From: Bacteroidales bacterium
Lineage (GTDB): Bacteria > Bacteroidota > Bacteroidia > Bacteroidales > JAADJA01
Direction: 5' to 3'
NCBI GenBank assembly: GCA_016783885.1
Contig: JADHVR010000041.1
Coordinates: 1-33,395, forward strand
Length of the DNA: 33,395 nt
The notes under the pieces were generated by a model that was not told the origin of the DNA, did not search any database, and was given only the letters and a program-made list of their open reading frames with translations. Positions 15,143-24,600 of the stretch are shown one piece after another (within the stretch, counting starts at the first letter, position 1; each line of letters opens with the position of its first letter). The position numbers and the translations under genes are program-made.

Positions 15143-17077
15143 ATGAAAAAATTTTTAAGCTTATTCGGTTTGATCCTTTTTGTTACAGGTATTGGGTTTA
15201 CACAAATACTTGATCCTGTAAAATGGAGCTTTAGTCAAAAAGACCTGGGAAATAATGAGGCAGAACTGGTTTTTACAGCTTCAATAGAAAAAGGTTGGCA
15301 TTTATATTCGCAGGATATACCGGAAAGTCCTCCGGCTACGATTTTTTCATTTGAAGAAAACGACGGATATAAATTAACAGGTAAAGTAACCGAATCTGAA
15401 CCGGAGTTGGAGTATGATCCGAATTTTGAAATGACGCTTAAGTATTTTTCCAATGAAGCTGTTTTTAAACAAAAGGTGAAATTGTTATCTAACACACCTG
15501 TAACAATTAAAGGCTATGTTAATTTTATGTGTTGTGATAATACGAAATGCCTTCCTCCTACTGATGTTGAATTTGAATTTACAGTTGAGGCTTCCTCTTT
15601 AACACCTGCAACCGAAAGCAGTTCTTTATGGGTATTTTTCGTTATTGCTATTCTTGCCGGGTTTGCCGGAGCGCTGACTCCCTGTGTTTATCCTATGATA
15701 CCAATGACCGTGACCTTTTTTATGAATAGCAGTAAAAATAAGGTCATGGCAAAAATAAATGCATTGTTTTATGGATTTTCAATTATTGTAATATATACTT
15801 TAATAGGAGTGCTTGTTACGGTTTTATTTGGCTCTGATGCCATAAAGGATGTAAGTGCTCACTGGATTACAAATATTATATTTTTCCTGGTTTTTGCGCT
15901 TTTCGCAGCATCATTTTTCGGATTGTTCGAATTTGTCCTGCCAAGCTCACTCACTAATAAATCGGACAAGCAAGTTGACCGCGGAGGTTTAATAGGTTCA
16001 TTTTTTATGGCACTAACGCTGGTTCTTGTTTCTTTTTCATGTACTGCTCCCTTTGTTGGTGGTATTTTGGTAGAAGCAGCATCAGGCAGTATATTCAAAC
16101 CTGCCGTAGGCATGTTCGGTTTTTCATTAGCCTTTGCATTACCTTTTACATTTTTAGCTTTTTTCCCTTCCTTACTGGGCAAGATGCCCAAATCGGGCGG
16201 GTGGCTAAATTCGATAAAAGTTGTGCTGGGATTTATAATCCTGGCATTAGGTATGAAGTTCCTGCTGGTTCCTGATCAAGTCTTAGGATGGGGAATAACA
16301 CGCGAAGTTTTTATAGCAGTATGGATAGTGTTATTTACGTTAATGGGATTTTATCTGTTAGGAAAGATAAAGTTTTCTCACGACAGTGATGTTCCGTACA
16401 TAGGTGTACTGCGATTATTATTGATCATTGTAACTTTTACTTTCGTGGTATATCTAATACCAGGTATGTTTGGCGCCCCATTAAACGTTGTTTCGGGATT
16501 TTTACCTTCCGAATCATCTTTTGACCTGAAAGAAATTATTCGCGAAAGCAATAAAAATATTGTTACGGTCTCATCTGATAATAATTCAACCATTTGCGAA
16601 GAACCCAAATATGCCGATATTTTTAAATTGCCTCACGGATTACAGGGTTATTTTGATTATGAACAGGGATTGGAATGTGCAAAAAATTTAAACAAACCCA
16701 TATTATTAGATTTTAAAGGCCATGCATGTGTCAATTGTAAAGTGATGGAAAAAACCGTATGGTCTGATCCGGAAGTCTTAAAAAGATTACGAAATGATTA
16801 TACCATCATTGCTTTGTATGTTGATGATAAAACAAAGCTTCCGGAATCGGAATGGGTAACTTCAGCTATTGATGGAAAAGTAAAAAAGACAATTGGAAAG
16901 AAAAACGCTGATTTCCAGATAACAAAATTTAATGTCAATGCTCAGCCATATTATGTTTTAATCGATCATGACAGTAAAAAATTAACAGAGCCGATGGCAT
17001 TTAATAGGAATGTTAATGAGTTTATTGAATTTTTAGATAAAGGGATCGAAAATTTCAAAAACGGGAAGCATCTTTAA
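15143..17077 (+). CDS. dsbD: Thiol:disulfide interchange protein DsbD
   Basis: 644 residues from the ATG at 15143, which starts a signal peptide; the TTG at 15131 only adds four residues. There are three modules. The N-terminal periplasmic alpha domain has Cys130 and Cys136 (NFMCCDNTKCLPP), with the same x5 spacing as the E. coli pair. The multi-helix CcdA-like membrane domain has Cys181 (GALTPCVYPMIP) and Cys300 (VSFSCTAPFVGG). The C-terminal thioredoxin-like gamma domain has C529-V-N-C532 (HACVNCKVMEKTVW). All six electron-relay cysteines are present. The protein carries reducing power from cytoplasmic thioredoxin to periplasmic partners, for example for cytochrome c maturation or disulfide isomerases. 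It lies 57 bases before the GAPDH pair and is probably independent of it. Confidence 0.95.
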   Translation: MKKFLSLFGLILFVTGIGFTQILDPVKWSFSQKDLGNNEAELVFTASIEKGWHLYSQDIPESPPATIFSFEENDGYKLTGKVTESEPELEYDPNFEMTLKYFSNEAVFKQKVKLLSNTPVTIKGYVNFMCCDNTKCLPPTDVEFEFTVEASSLTPATESSSLWVFFVIAILAGFAGALTPCVYPMIPMTVTFFMNSSKNKVMAKINALFYGFSIIVIYTLIGVLVTVLFGSDAIKDVSAHWITNIIFFLVFALFAASFFGLFEFVLPSSLTNKSDKQVDRGGLIGSFFMALTLVLVSFSCTAPFVGGILVEAASGSIFKPAVGMFGFSLAFALPFTFLAFFPSLLGKMPKSGGWLNSIKVVLGFIILALGMKFLLVPDQVLGWGITREVFIAVWIVLFTLMGFYLLGKIKFSHDSDVPYIGVLRLLLIIVTFTFVVYLIPGMFGAPLNVVSGFLPSESSFDLKEIIRESNKNIVTVSSDNNSTICEEPKYADIFKLPHGLQGYFDYEQGLECAKNLNKPILLDFKGHACVNCKVMEKTVWSDPEVLKRLRNDYTIIALYVDDKTKLPESEWVTSAIDGKVKKTIGKKNADFQITKFNVNAQPYYVLIDHDSKKLTEPMAFNRNVNEFIEFLDKGIENFKNGKHL

Positions 17078-17134
17078 CAATCAGTTTTTTATATTAAAAT
17101 TATACTCATTTTAATCATTTAATTTTTATTTATC

Positions 17135-18148
17135 ATGAGCAGAATACGATTAGGTTTAAAAGGTTTCGGTGAGATACCAAGGCATCTTTACCGGATGTGT
17201 CTTGAAGACGACCGGATTGAAGTAGTAGCTATTTCGGATATTGGACAGCCTGATATTGTTAGCTATTTAGTAGGTGCAGAAACAAAAGGAAAAATTAATG
17301 TCAGGTTAGAAGGTAATTTTCTTGTTTCGAAAAATGGTAAAGCAAGATTTATAGGCGGGGGCAAACCCGGGAAAATACCCTGGGACATATTTAATGTGGA
17401 TATTGTAGTAGATGGGACATGGATGTTCCGTTCGAAAAATGAAATGCAAAGGCATTTTGATGCCGGTGCAAAAAGGGTAATGCTTACCTCGGTTCCTACT
17501 GAAATTATTGACAGGGTCGTTATTAAAGGAGTAAATGATCACACTATCAAAGCAAGTGACAAACTTGTTTCAGCAGGATCAGCCACCACAAATGCGGCTG
17601 CTTTAATGTTGAAAATTTTATCGGAGAATTTTGGTGTTGATTATACGACACTTTCTACTGTCCATTCATATACATCTGACCAGCCATTACGTGACAGAGC
17701 AGGAAGGGATTGCAGGCGCAGCCGTTCTGCTGCAGAAAATATAATTCCGGTAGATACAATTGCACCAACATGGATTGAATATATTATGCCGGAGTTTATA
17801 GGAAAAATTGAGGGTATGGCGTTGAATGTTCCTGTTCCCAACGGTTCTCTGCTCGACATGACAACCGTTCTTAAAAAAAAGATTAAAATCGATGATATCA
17901 ATAATGTGATGGCAAAAGCAGCAAAGAAATTACCCGACGTCATCGAGGTTATAGAAGACCCAATTGTTTCAACAGATATTATTGATAATAGCCATTCATT
18001 AATTTTTGATAAAATAGCTACTATGTTATCACCGGGACGAATGATAAAAACACTCATCTGGTATCATAGTGCTTTTGCAATGGCTGCAAGAATTAAAGAT
18101 TTAATCATTGCTTATGATGAAGCAGATAAAAAAGGAGGTGTAAAATGA
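17135..18148 (+). CDS. Catalytically degenerate GAPDH-family protein (pseudoenzyme paralogue)
   Basis: 337 residues that align with GAPDH, with no length difference between the catalytic-Cys and phosphate-site positions, but the active site is dismantled. The catalytic motif S-C-T-T-N-C reads SATTNAA, with Ala150 exactly where the downstream enzyme has Cys150. The second Cys is Ala154. The phosphate-binding Arg231 is Asn (MALNVPVPNGS). The nucleotide-loop motif GFGRIGR reads GFGEIPR. The C-terminal NEWGYS is replaced (WYHSAFAMAARI). His177 (HSYTSDQ) and the S-loop AAENIIP stretch are kept. The frame is intact, so it is not a decayed pseudogene. It overlaps the normal gap gene by four bases (ATGA), and AGGAGGTG at 18133-18140 serves that gene. 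A regulatory or structural partner subunit in a mixed tetramer is a reasonable inference; a different enzyme activity is also possible. Confidence 0.85.
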   Translation: MSRIRLGLKGFGEIPRHLYRMCLEDDRIEVVAISDIGQPDIVSYLVGAETKGKINVRLEGNFLVSKNGKARFIGGGKPGKIPWDIFNVDIVVDGTWMFRSKNEMQRHFDAGAKRVMLTSVPTEIIDRVVIKGVNDHTIKASDKLVSAGSATTNAAALMLKILSENFGVDYTTLSTVHSYTSDQPLRDRAGRDCRRSRSAAENIIPVDTIAPTWIEYIMPEFIGKIEGMALNVPVPNGSLLDMTTVLKKKIKIDDINNVMAKAAKKLPDVIEVIEDPIVSTDIIDNSHSLIFDKIATMLSPGRMIKTLIWYHSAFAMAARIKDLIIAYDEADKKGGVK

Positions 18149-19146
18149 GAGTAGCAATAAATGGTTTCGGAAGAATCGGTCGTTCGGTATTTCGCATCCT
18201 GAATAACAGGAAAGATATTGATGTTATTGCCATTAATGATTTATTTGATAATAATGTGCTTGCCTATCTCCTGAAGTATGATACTATAATGAAAAGATTC
18301 GGGCAAAATGTTATACTGAAAGGAGACCTATTAATTACTCCGAATGAAAATGTAAAAATGCTGGAAATCAGAAATCCTGAAGAGTTACCCTGGAAAGAGA
18401 TGGATATAGATGTTGTGGTTGAGGCAACAGGTATTTTTCGTACAAAAGATAAACTTCTTCCACATATTAGAGCAGGTGCAAAACGTGTTGTGCTTACAGT
18501 GCCTGCAAAGGATGAGATTGATTTTACCGTTGTTATTGGTGTTAATGATGAAGACTTAAAGCCTGAACACAAAATCATCTCAAATGCCAGTTGTACAACA
18601 AACTGCCTTGCGCCTATGGTTAAAATACTAAATGATAATTTTGGTATCATCGAAGGGTTAATGACAACCACACATGCATATACTAACGACCAGCGTTTGG
18701 CTGATGTACCCCATAAAGATTGGCGTCGGGGACGTGCGGCAGCCGAAAATATAATACCTACAACTACCGGAGCTGCTAAAGCCGTCGGACAAGTGATACC
18801 TGCACTAAAAGGTAAGCTGGATGGAATGGCTTTACGTGTTCCTGTTCCTGATGGTTCGATAGTTGACTTGGTGGTGGAAGTTGAAAAAGACGTTTCAGTT
18901 GAGGACGTACATTCAGTAGTCAGAATGGCTGCACAATCAGAAAAGATGAAGAATGTATTGCTTTTTTCGGACGATAAAATCGTTTCATCCGATATAGTCG
19001 GAAATTCGTACTCTTCAATTTATGATGCAGAATTTACAAGAGTGTTAGGAAAACGAATTATTAAAACCCTCAACTGGTATGATAATGAATGGGGATACTC
19101 AAACAGGGTTGTGGATTTGATTGAAATGCTGATGAAATTTGAATAA
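18145..19146 (+). CDS. gap: Glyceraldehyde-3-phosphate dehydrogenase (type I)
   Basis: 333 residues with all standard GAPDH features: NGFGRIGR (6-13), Asp32 pointing to NAD use, SNASCTTNCLAP with catalytic Cys150, His177 in THAYTNDQ, Arg231 in MALRVPVPDGS, and WYDNEWGYSNRV near the C-terminus. It oxidises glyceraldehyde-3-phosphate to 1,3-bisphosphoglycerate in glycolysis, or the reverse in gluconeogenesis. The usual KYD-S-x-H segment reads KYDTIMKRF, a variation worth noting. Translation begins inside the stop of the degenerate paralogue, with the Shine-Dalgarno sequence AGGAGGTG five bases before the start, so the two are probably made together in a fixed ratio. A hairpin repeat begins 14 bases after the stop. 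Confidence 0.95.
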   Translation: MRVAINGFGRIGRSVFRILNNRKDIDVIAINDLFDNNVLAYLLKYDTIMKRFGQNVILKGDLLITPNENVKMLEIRNPEELPWKEMDIDVVVEATGIFRTKDKLLPHIRAGAKRVVLTVPAKDEIDFTVVIGVNDEDLKPEHKIISNASCTTNCLAPMVKILNDNFGIIEGLMTTTHAYTNDQRLADVPHKDWRRGRAAAENIIPTTTGAAKAVGQVIPALKGKLDGMALRVPVPDGSIVDLVVEVEKDVSVEDVHSVVRMAAQSEKMKNVLLFSDDKIVSSDIVGNSYSSIYDAEFTRVLGKRIIKTLNWYDNEWGYSNRVVDLIEMLMKFE

Positions 19147-19159
19147 AATAGTTCTTGTC

Positions 19160-19416
19160 GCTTTTTCGGATTTCAGAGAGAGGTAGTGAGGCAGGCTAAT
19201 CTGAAAAGAAATAAACTCAGAACTCCTGACCCACTTAAAACGAAAATGTCACTATTAGATTTCAAATTCTCCATAGCCATAGCATAGGGTTTAAACCCTA
19301 TGCTATGGAGAATTTAATCGGAATATTACAGGGTTTAGAAAAATGGATTACAAATCCATTATTAGCTACTTTCGGATTAGCATTCGCACAATGCCAGCGC
19401 TTAAATCCGAAAGAGC
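19160..19416. repeat. Intergenic multi-hairpin repeat, copy B (inverted GCTTTTTCGGATTT ends)
   Basis: The order of elements is the same as at 2209-2357. TTTTCGGATT (19163-19172) pairs with AATCTGAAAA (19198-19207). A long central palindrome has arms at 19265-19276 and 19303-19314 around a perfect 20-base inner palindrome (19283-19302); the CCATAG unit is doubled on one side. An extra 8-bp hairpin lies at 19342-19360. Finally CTTTCGGAT (19369-19377) pairs with ATCCGAAAG (19405-19413). The ends GCTTTTTCGGATTT and TAAATCCGAAAGAGC are shared with copy A. It fills almost the whole gap between gap and the convergent type B cargo gene and may also act as a two-way terminator. The remaining bases, 19417-19467, are AT-rich without features. 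Confidence 0.65.
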
Positions 19417-19467
19417 AGTGATTTTAACAAATTTAGTAATTTATTTTTTAATCTTATTACGAACCTT

Positions 19468-22068
19468 CTATCTCAAAAGTGTAACTGAGCCGGTTATCTT
19501 TCTTTCAACAGGTCCTCTTAATGTAAATTCTGATACAATACATTCAAAGAAATAAACACCATCAGTGCAATCCCTGTTATTAGACTGATCTCTTCCATCC
19601 CATTTGAAATAAGGGTCTTCCGATTCAAAAACAATTGTTCCCCACCGGTTGAATATTTTTAAATCAATTTTTTTTACAGACCCGATAGATTCAGGTTTTG
19701 CCTGGAATTCATTATTCCACTGATCACCATTTGGAGTAAAAACATTTGGCAATTTATATCCTTTGCAAGTATCAACACAAACTTTATTGCTGTAAATGCT
19801 TTGGTTCCATAAAGAGTCAAGCGCAGTAATTACATAGCACCCAACAGTCGAGGGGGGATTAGTTTTATGAATATAAGTCATAATTTCATGTACATCAGTA
19901 GTAAATTCAGTTGAATCTATTAACCAATAATCATCTGATAATGTCCTGGCATAATAAATGTAGAATTTAAGTTTCTCACTTTCGCACGTATCCGGATATA
20001 TCCACGATAGTTCATTAATCAGTAGTTCACAATCAGGAAAAACTGAAAGTATGGGTGCACACGGCGGAACATTATCAACAGGTATTCCGCAATTTTCCTG
20101 GGATAAATTAATAATAGGATCAACCAGTCCCGGCGCCGAATATCTCCCCACTGATTTTATTTTATAACAATATTCCTTGCCATTTATAAGACCGGTATCA
20201 GCGAACTCGGGAATATCAGACCATCCGATTGAATCAAAATCAAAAGTCAACGGATTTTGACGATATACAACAAAGGTATCATGGATCCAGGGAACATCAT
20301 TGTTCCAGTTTAATATCAAAGTTCTGTCGGTTTCATAAATACTAAGAAATATAGAAGGGGCTATAACAGTAGAGCCAATTTTGAAAACATTGTCCGGCGG
20401 GTCATTATTAATAAAATCAATTCTATACCGGTACTGAAGACCCTTAGTATTTAAGAATGTGTCAGTAAAAATTGTATCGTCTAAATGGCTATATGTTTTT
20501 ATCTTTTCAAATATGGATCCCGGTGAATTATCTTTCCTGAAAACTTCGTATAGAAATGGCCCGGGAGTTTGGATTGTATCCAATTCGGTTGGCTTTGACC
20601 AGGCAACATATATCGAGCCGCTATTTATGCTTGTATTATTCACGCTTACATTAGTAATAATAGGAAGGTCTTTTTTCAAATTTGCACAAGCCTCGTTTGA
20701 AGCATAGCTCTCCGCTCCATCCGGGAAAACAGTTATAATCATATAGCAGTATTCAATACCATGTACCAATCCGTTTCCATCATTATCGTCGGTATAAATC
20801 GTATCATTTATATCAGCTATTTCTGTAATTTTTGAGTACCCGGTATAAGCCGGCACACCCGTTTCGCAAGGTCCCGGAATAAAACCATAATAAGAACTTT
20901 TCCTGTAAATCCAGTAAGCTGTCGCATTCGGACAAGAGCTTTTATTCCATGTTAAAATAATAGAAGTCCCCAATGGGGAAGCCTCTAAGTTTTCAGGAGC
21001 AGGGCCGACAATAGTAATATTTACGGTTTTATAGCTGGATAATTGCACAGGAGTACTGTTATCAATTGCTTTAAAAAAAGCGGAATGAAAATTCTTAATA
21101 ATGTGTGAGCAAGTTGTCTGCCAATTAAAATCTGCTGTAACGCTGACATTTCCGGTTGCCGGGTTTGGGACCATTTCGGCAGGAGAATCATTTTGGAGAA
21201 AAGGACCTCCGTTTGCAGATAGTGTAACCTGATCTCCATCCGGATCGGTTGCAGTTACTTCAAAAGTTAGAAATTCACCTGCTTCAATACATGTATCTGT
21301 AATGGTATTAATTACGGGAGGATAATTATCACATGCATCAATTAGTATTTGTAAATCACGTGTAACATACCCGATTCTTTGACCCTTCCGCCATTCTTCA
21401 ATAATGAAAGCTACATTATATTCTCCCTGCAATATTGGTTCGTCCCAAATCAAATCGCCTGTAATTTCATCAATATAAAAACTATTTGATGCCTGGGGTA
21501 ATTGATATCCGGGTATTGGTAATCCTCCGGCGCCTTTGCAAATAGTAAGTTTATAGGATAAACTGTCACCATCAGGGTCATAAGCTCCCGGATTATGAAT
21601 ATAGAGCCTGTTCACACATCCGTAGTCCAACGGTGGATTAAGTAAAATAACGGAATTATTGCTGCCTAAAAAAGGATTGATTACCAGCTCGGTATCAATA
21701 TAAAAAGGGACATTTACCGAATTTGGAATATTAATGATTCCATAATTCCTGTTTGGGTCTTCAAGTGATATTATAAAAACGCCGCCACCTGCATAAGTAT
21801 GCTGACCGATGTAAACATTTCGTCTTATTACAGCGGTTAAATCCACGTAATGATCACGTGGTAATATAGAAGAAGTACCATCTCCCCATTTTACTTCAAG
21901 TTCGGGACGGTCGGCAGGGCTGGGCGAATATGTATAGGTAATCAAGGTTATTTCATAAGTTAGCCCTCCTATATGACGGTAAATTATTTCACCTGCTCTT
22001 TCATGCGTAGCAAATGCAACTGTGTTTATTAAAATAAAAAGCAGAAATGTGTTAATTATTTTCTTCAT
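19468..22068 (-). CDS. T9SS type B (gliding-associated C-terminal domain) large surface protein
   Basis: 866 residues. A signal peptide spans residues 1-20 (MKKIINTFLLFILINTVAFA), and the mature start THERAGEIIYRHIGG is typical of large Bacteroidota adhesin-like proteins. Residues ~100-340 hold beta-sandwich and cadherin-like segments (DPDGDSLSYKL, ATDPDGDQVTLS). Residues ~350-690 contain repeated fibronectin type III-like modules marked by EYCYMI, LQYRYRI and EYCYKIKSVG. The last ~85 residues are the type B sorting domain: LPNVFTPNGD, IFNRWGTIVFES, WDGRD, DGVYFF. Such proteins leave the cell by T9SS, and family members include adhesins. The passenger function is unknown. A possible -7 box (TAATTTTG on the minus strand) lies at 22104-22111. 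It is convergent with gap, from which it is separated by repeat copy B. Confidence 0.9.
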   Translation of the reverse strand: MKKIINTFLLFILINTVAFATHERAGEIIYRHIGGLTYEITLITYTYSPSPADRPELEVKWGDGTSSILPRDHYVDLTAVIRRNVYIGQHTYAGGGVFIISLEDPNRNYGIINIPNSVNVPFYIDTELVINPFLGSNNSVILLNPPLDYGCVNRLYIHNPGAYDPDGDSLSYKLTICKGAGGLPIPGYQLPQASNSFYIDEITGDLIWDEPILQGEYNVAFIIEEWRKGQRIGYVTRDLQILIDACDNYPPVINTITDTCIEAGEFLTFEVTATDPDGDQVTLSANGGPFLQNDSPAEMVPNPATGNVSVTADFNWQTTCSHIIKNFHSAFFKAIDNSTPVQLSSYKTVNITIVGPAPENLEASPLGTSIILTWNKSSCPNATAYWIYRKSSYYGFIPGPCETGVPAYTGYSKITEIADINDTIYTDDNDGNGLVHGIEYCYMIITVFPDGAESYASNEACANLKKDLPIITNVSVNNTSINSGSIYVAWSKPTELDTIQTPGPFLYEVFRKDNSPGSIFEKIKTYSHLDDTIFTDTFLNTKGLQYRYRIDFINNDPPDNVFKIGSTVIAPSIFLSIYETDRTLILNWNNDVPWIHDTFVVYRQNPLTFDFDSIGWSDIPEFADTGLINGKEYCYKIKSVGRYSAPGLVDPIINLSQENCGIPVDNVPPCAPILSVFPDCELLINELSWIYPDTCESEKLKFYIYYARTLSDDYWLIDSTEFTTDVHEIMTYIHKTNPPSTVGCYVITALDSLWNQSIYSNKVCVDTCKGYKLPNVFTPNGDQWNNEFQAKPESIGSVKKIDLKIFNRWGTIVFESEDPYFKWDGRDQSNNRDCTDGVYFFECIVSEFTLRGPVERKITGSVTLLR

Positions 22069-22195
22069 ATATTTTCCTGGTTCTTCATGCTGATAATTCC
22101 AACCAAAATTACAAATAAATTTTATGTAAATACTAACGATACGTATTATTGATTATTTATTTAAAAAGGAATAATTTTATTAAACTGTCGTGCAA

Positions 22196-22226
22196 TTGAA
22201 ATGTTAAGGTTTTTGATGTAATTTTG
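22196..22226 (+). promoter_or_regulatory. Promoter of the RelA/SpoT homologue
   Basis: TTG (22196-22198), a 20-base spacer and TAATTTTG (22219-22226) fit the Bacteroidota consensus. The start codon is 76 bases downstream, leaving an AT-rich leader. Confidence 0.4.
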
Positions 22227-22302
22227 TAAAGCTAAATTATGGTAAGAACAAGGATTAAAGATAAAATATAATATTTTAAATATTCCGATACATTATAATA
22301 AT

Positions 22303-24552
22303 ATGTATATTCCCGATCCTGAACAAGAAAGAAGAGAGATCATCAAGCGTTATAGTAGCCTGCTTCGTGCCTGGAGACCTTCCGTCCAGAAGGAAAAAAA
22401 AATAGTGCGCAAGGCGTTTAATTTTGCGGCTGAGGCACATAAAGACATGCGGCGCAGAACCGGTGAGCCTTACATTTACCATCCTCTTGAAGTTGCCAGG
22501 ATCGCAGCAGAGGAAATGGGGTTGGGCAAAACATCCATTATTTGTGCTTTGTTACACGATGTTGTTGAAGATACTGAATATACACTGACAGATATCGAAC
22601 TCCTTTTTGGTAAGAAAGTTGCGAAGATTATTGACGGACTTACAAAAATTAAAGACATTTTTGACCATACTTCAACATCCATTCAGGCTGAAAATTTCAA
22701 GAGAATGCTTTTGACCCTTTCTGACGATGTACGTGTCATTTTAATAAAGCTGGCTGACAGGCTGCACAATATGCGTACACTTGATGCCATGCCCCAGCAT
22801 AAACAATTAAAAATTGCCTCTGAAACCACTTATTTATATGCTCCCCTTGCGTACCGGTTCGGACTTTATTCAATTAAATCCGAGCTTGAAGATCTTTCTT
22901 TAAAATATACCGAACCTGAAATATATAAAACAATTTCCAAAAAATTACAGGAATCGGAAAAACAAAGAAAAATATTTACAAATAAATTCATATATCCCAT
23001 CAATAAGTCGTTAAATGATAAGCAGTTTAAATATGAAATTATTTCCAGAGACAAATCCGTATTTTCTATCTGGGACAAGATGAAAAAGAAAGAAATCCCT
23101 TTTGAAGAAGTATATGATTTATCCGCCATAAGGATTATTATTGACACACCCCCTGAAATCGAAAAAGTTGATTGCTGGAGAGTTTATTCGATTATTACTG
23201 ATTATTACCGTCCTAATATCGACCGGATGCGCGATTGGATATCCATTCCGAAAGCCAATGGTTATGAAGCGCTTCATACAACAGTGATGAGTAAAGAAGG
23301 ACAATGGGTTGAAATACAGATAAGAACTAAACGAATGGACGAAATTGCCGAAAAAGGTTATGCAGCTCACTGGAAATATAAAGATTCATCCGGCGTTTCA
23401 GAAAGAAATATTAACAATTGGTTAGAACGAATCCGCGATATGCTTCAAGGCAGTGACTCGGATGCCCTGGATTTTATTAATGATTTCCAGGGGTTTTTAA
23501 TTACTGATGAGATTTACTTATTTACTCCCCATGGTGAACTTAGAAACCTCCCTGTTAACTCAACCGTATTGGATTTTGCTTACGCCATACATTCTGAAAT
23601 TGGGAACACCTGTATTGGAGCCAAGGTAAACTATAAATTAATGCCACTCAACTTTAAATTAAAAAGTGGCGACCAGGTTGAGATAATAACCTCCAAAAAG
23701 CAAAAACCACAGGAGGATTGGTTTAACTATGTTGTAACAGCAAGGGCACGCACACATATAAAAGAAGCTATTAAGGAAGAAAAGGAAAAATATGCTGTAA
23801 AAGGCAAGAGTAAATTACAAAAATATTTTGAACAGTTAAATTTAGAAATTAATAATATAAATCTCAAACCCCTGCTGCAAAAATATAATTACACTAGTGC
23901 CATTGACCTTTATTTCGATATTGCAAAAAATTTTATCGGTTTAAAAGAGATTAAAGACTGTTATGTTGAAATCGGGAAGGAAAGCTGGTTAAGTAAAGTT
24001 ATTAAAAAACCGTTTACAATATCGAAAACTTCAGATAAAAAAACACTTACCGAAACAATTATTGACGAACTTGAAGATCGTTCCGATATCTTAATGGTTG
24101 ACACGGATGTTCAAAAAATCAGTTACGACATTTCAAATTGTTGCAATCCTATACCAGGCGATGAAATTATGGGTTTTATTGAACCGAACGAAGCAATTAA
24201 AATTCACCGTACCAATTGTCCGGTAGCAATTAATCTAATGTCGAAATACGGCAACAAGATTATTAAAACCAAATGGAACGATAAAGAAACCATTGGGTTT
24301 TTAACCGGTATTAAAATCAGTGGTATTGACAAACGGGGATTTATTAATGAAATTATTAAAATCATTACTGAAAACCTGAACCTTAATATTAAAACCTTTC
24401 ATCTTGAAAGCAACGGAGGTTTGATTGATGCCACAATAATGTTATATGTATATAGCACCAAAAATTTACACAATCTGATTAGGCATTTGAAGAAACTACC
24501 GGATGTAAAAAAAGCCGGTCGGATAAATTCACCCAGGGAACCTCTTATATAA
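22303..24552 (+). CDS. rsh: Long RelA/SpoT homologue, bifunctional (p)ppGpp synthetase/hydrolase
   Basis: 749 residues, the normal length. The N-terminal HD hydrolase domain has HDVVED at 85-90 (ALLHDVVEDTEYT). The synthetase domain includes KKKEIPFEEVYDLSAIRI, RDWISIPKANGYEALHTTV and the catalytic VEIQIRT. A TGS domain (DEIYLFTPHGELRNLPVNST) starts at about residue 405. The Cys-rich zinc-finger-like domain contains NCCNPIPGDEIMGFI. A C-terminal ACT domain spans about 665-745. Because the HD motif is intact and the synthetase motif is of the basic type, it should both make and degrade the stringent-response alarmone. It is divergent from the type B cargo gene and convergent with lptB, with 48 bases between the stops. 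Confidence 0.95.
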   Translation: MYIPDPEQERREIIKRYSSLLRAWRPSVQKEKKIVRKAFNFAAEAHKDMRRRTGEPYIYHPLEVARIAAEEMGLGKTSIICALLHDVVEDTEYTLTDIELLFGKKVAKIIDGLTKIKDIFDHTSTSIQAENFKRMLLTLSDDVRVILIKLADRLHNMRTLDAMPQHKQLKIASETTYLYAPLAYRFGLYSIKSELEDLSLKYTEPEIYKTISKKLQESEKQRKIFTNKFIYPINKSLNDKQFKYEIISRDKSVFSIWDKMKKKEIPFEEVYDLSAIRIIIDTPPEIEKVDCWRVYSIITDYYRPNIDRMRDWISIPKANGYEALHTTVMSKEGQWVEIQIRTKRMDEIAEKGYAAHWKYKDSSGVSERNINNWLERIRDMLQGSDSDALDFINDFQGFLITDEIYLFTPHGELRNLPVNSTVLDFAYAIHSEIGNTCIGAKVNYKLMPLNFKLKSGDQVEIITSKKQKPQEDWFNYVVTARARTHIKEAIKEEKEKYAVKGKSKLQKYFEQLNLEINNINLKPLLQKYNYTSAIDLYFDIAKNFIGLKEIKDCYVEIGKESWLSKVIKKPFTISKTSDKKTLTETIIDELEDRSDILMVDTDVQKISYDISNCCNPIPGDEIMGFIEPNEAIKIHRTNCPVAINLMSKYGNKIIKTKWNDKETIGFLTGIKISGIDKRGFINEIIKIITENLNLNIKTFHLESNGGLIDATIMLYVYSTKNLHNLIRHLKKLPDVKKAGRINSPREPLI

Positions 24553-24600
24553 TTTATCCAACCTAATATTAAAGACTTCCGGCTCACATTTAAATTATCC

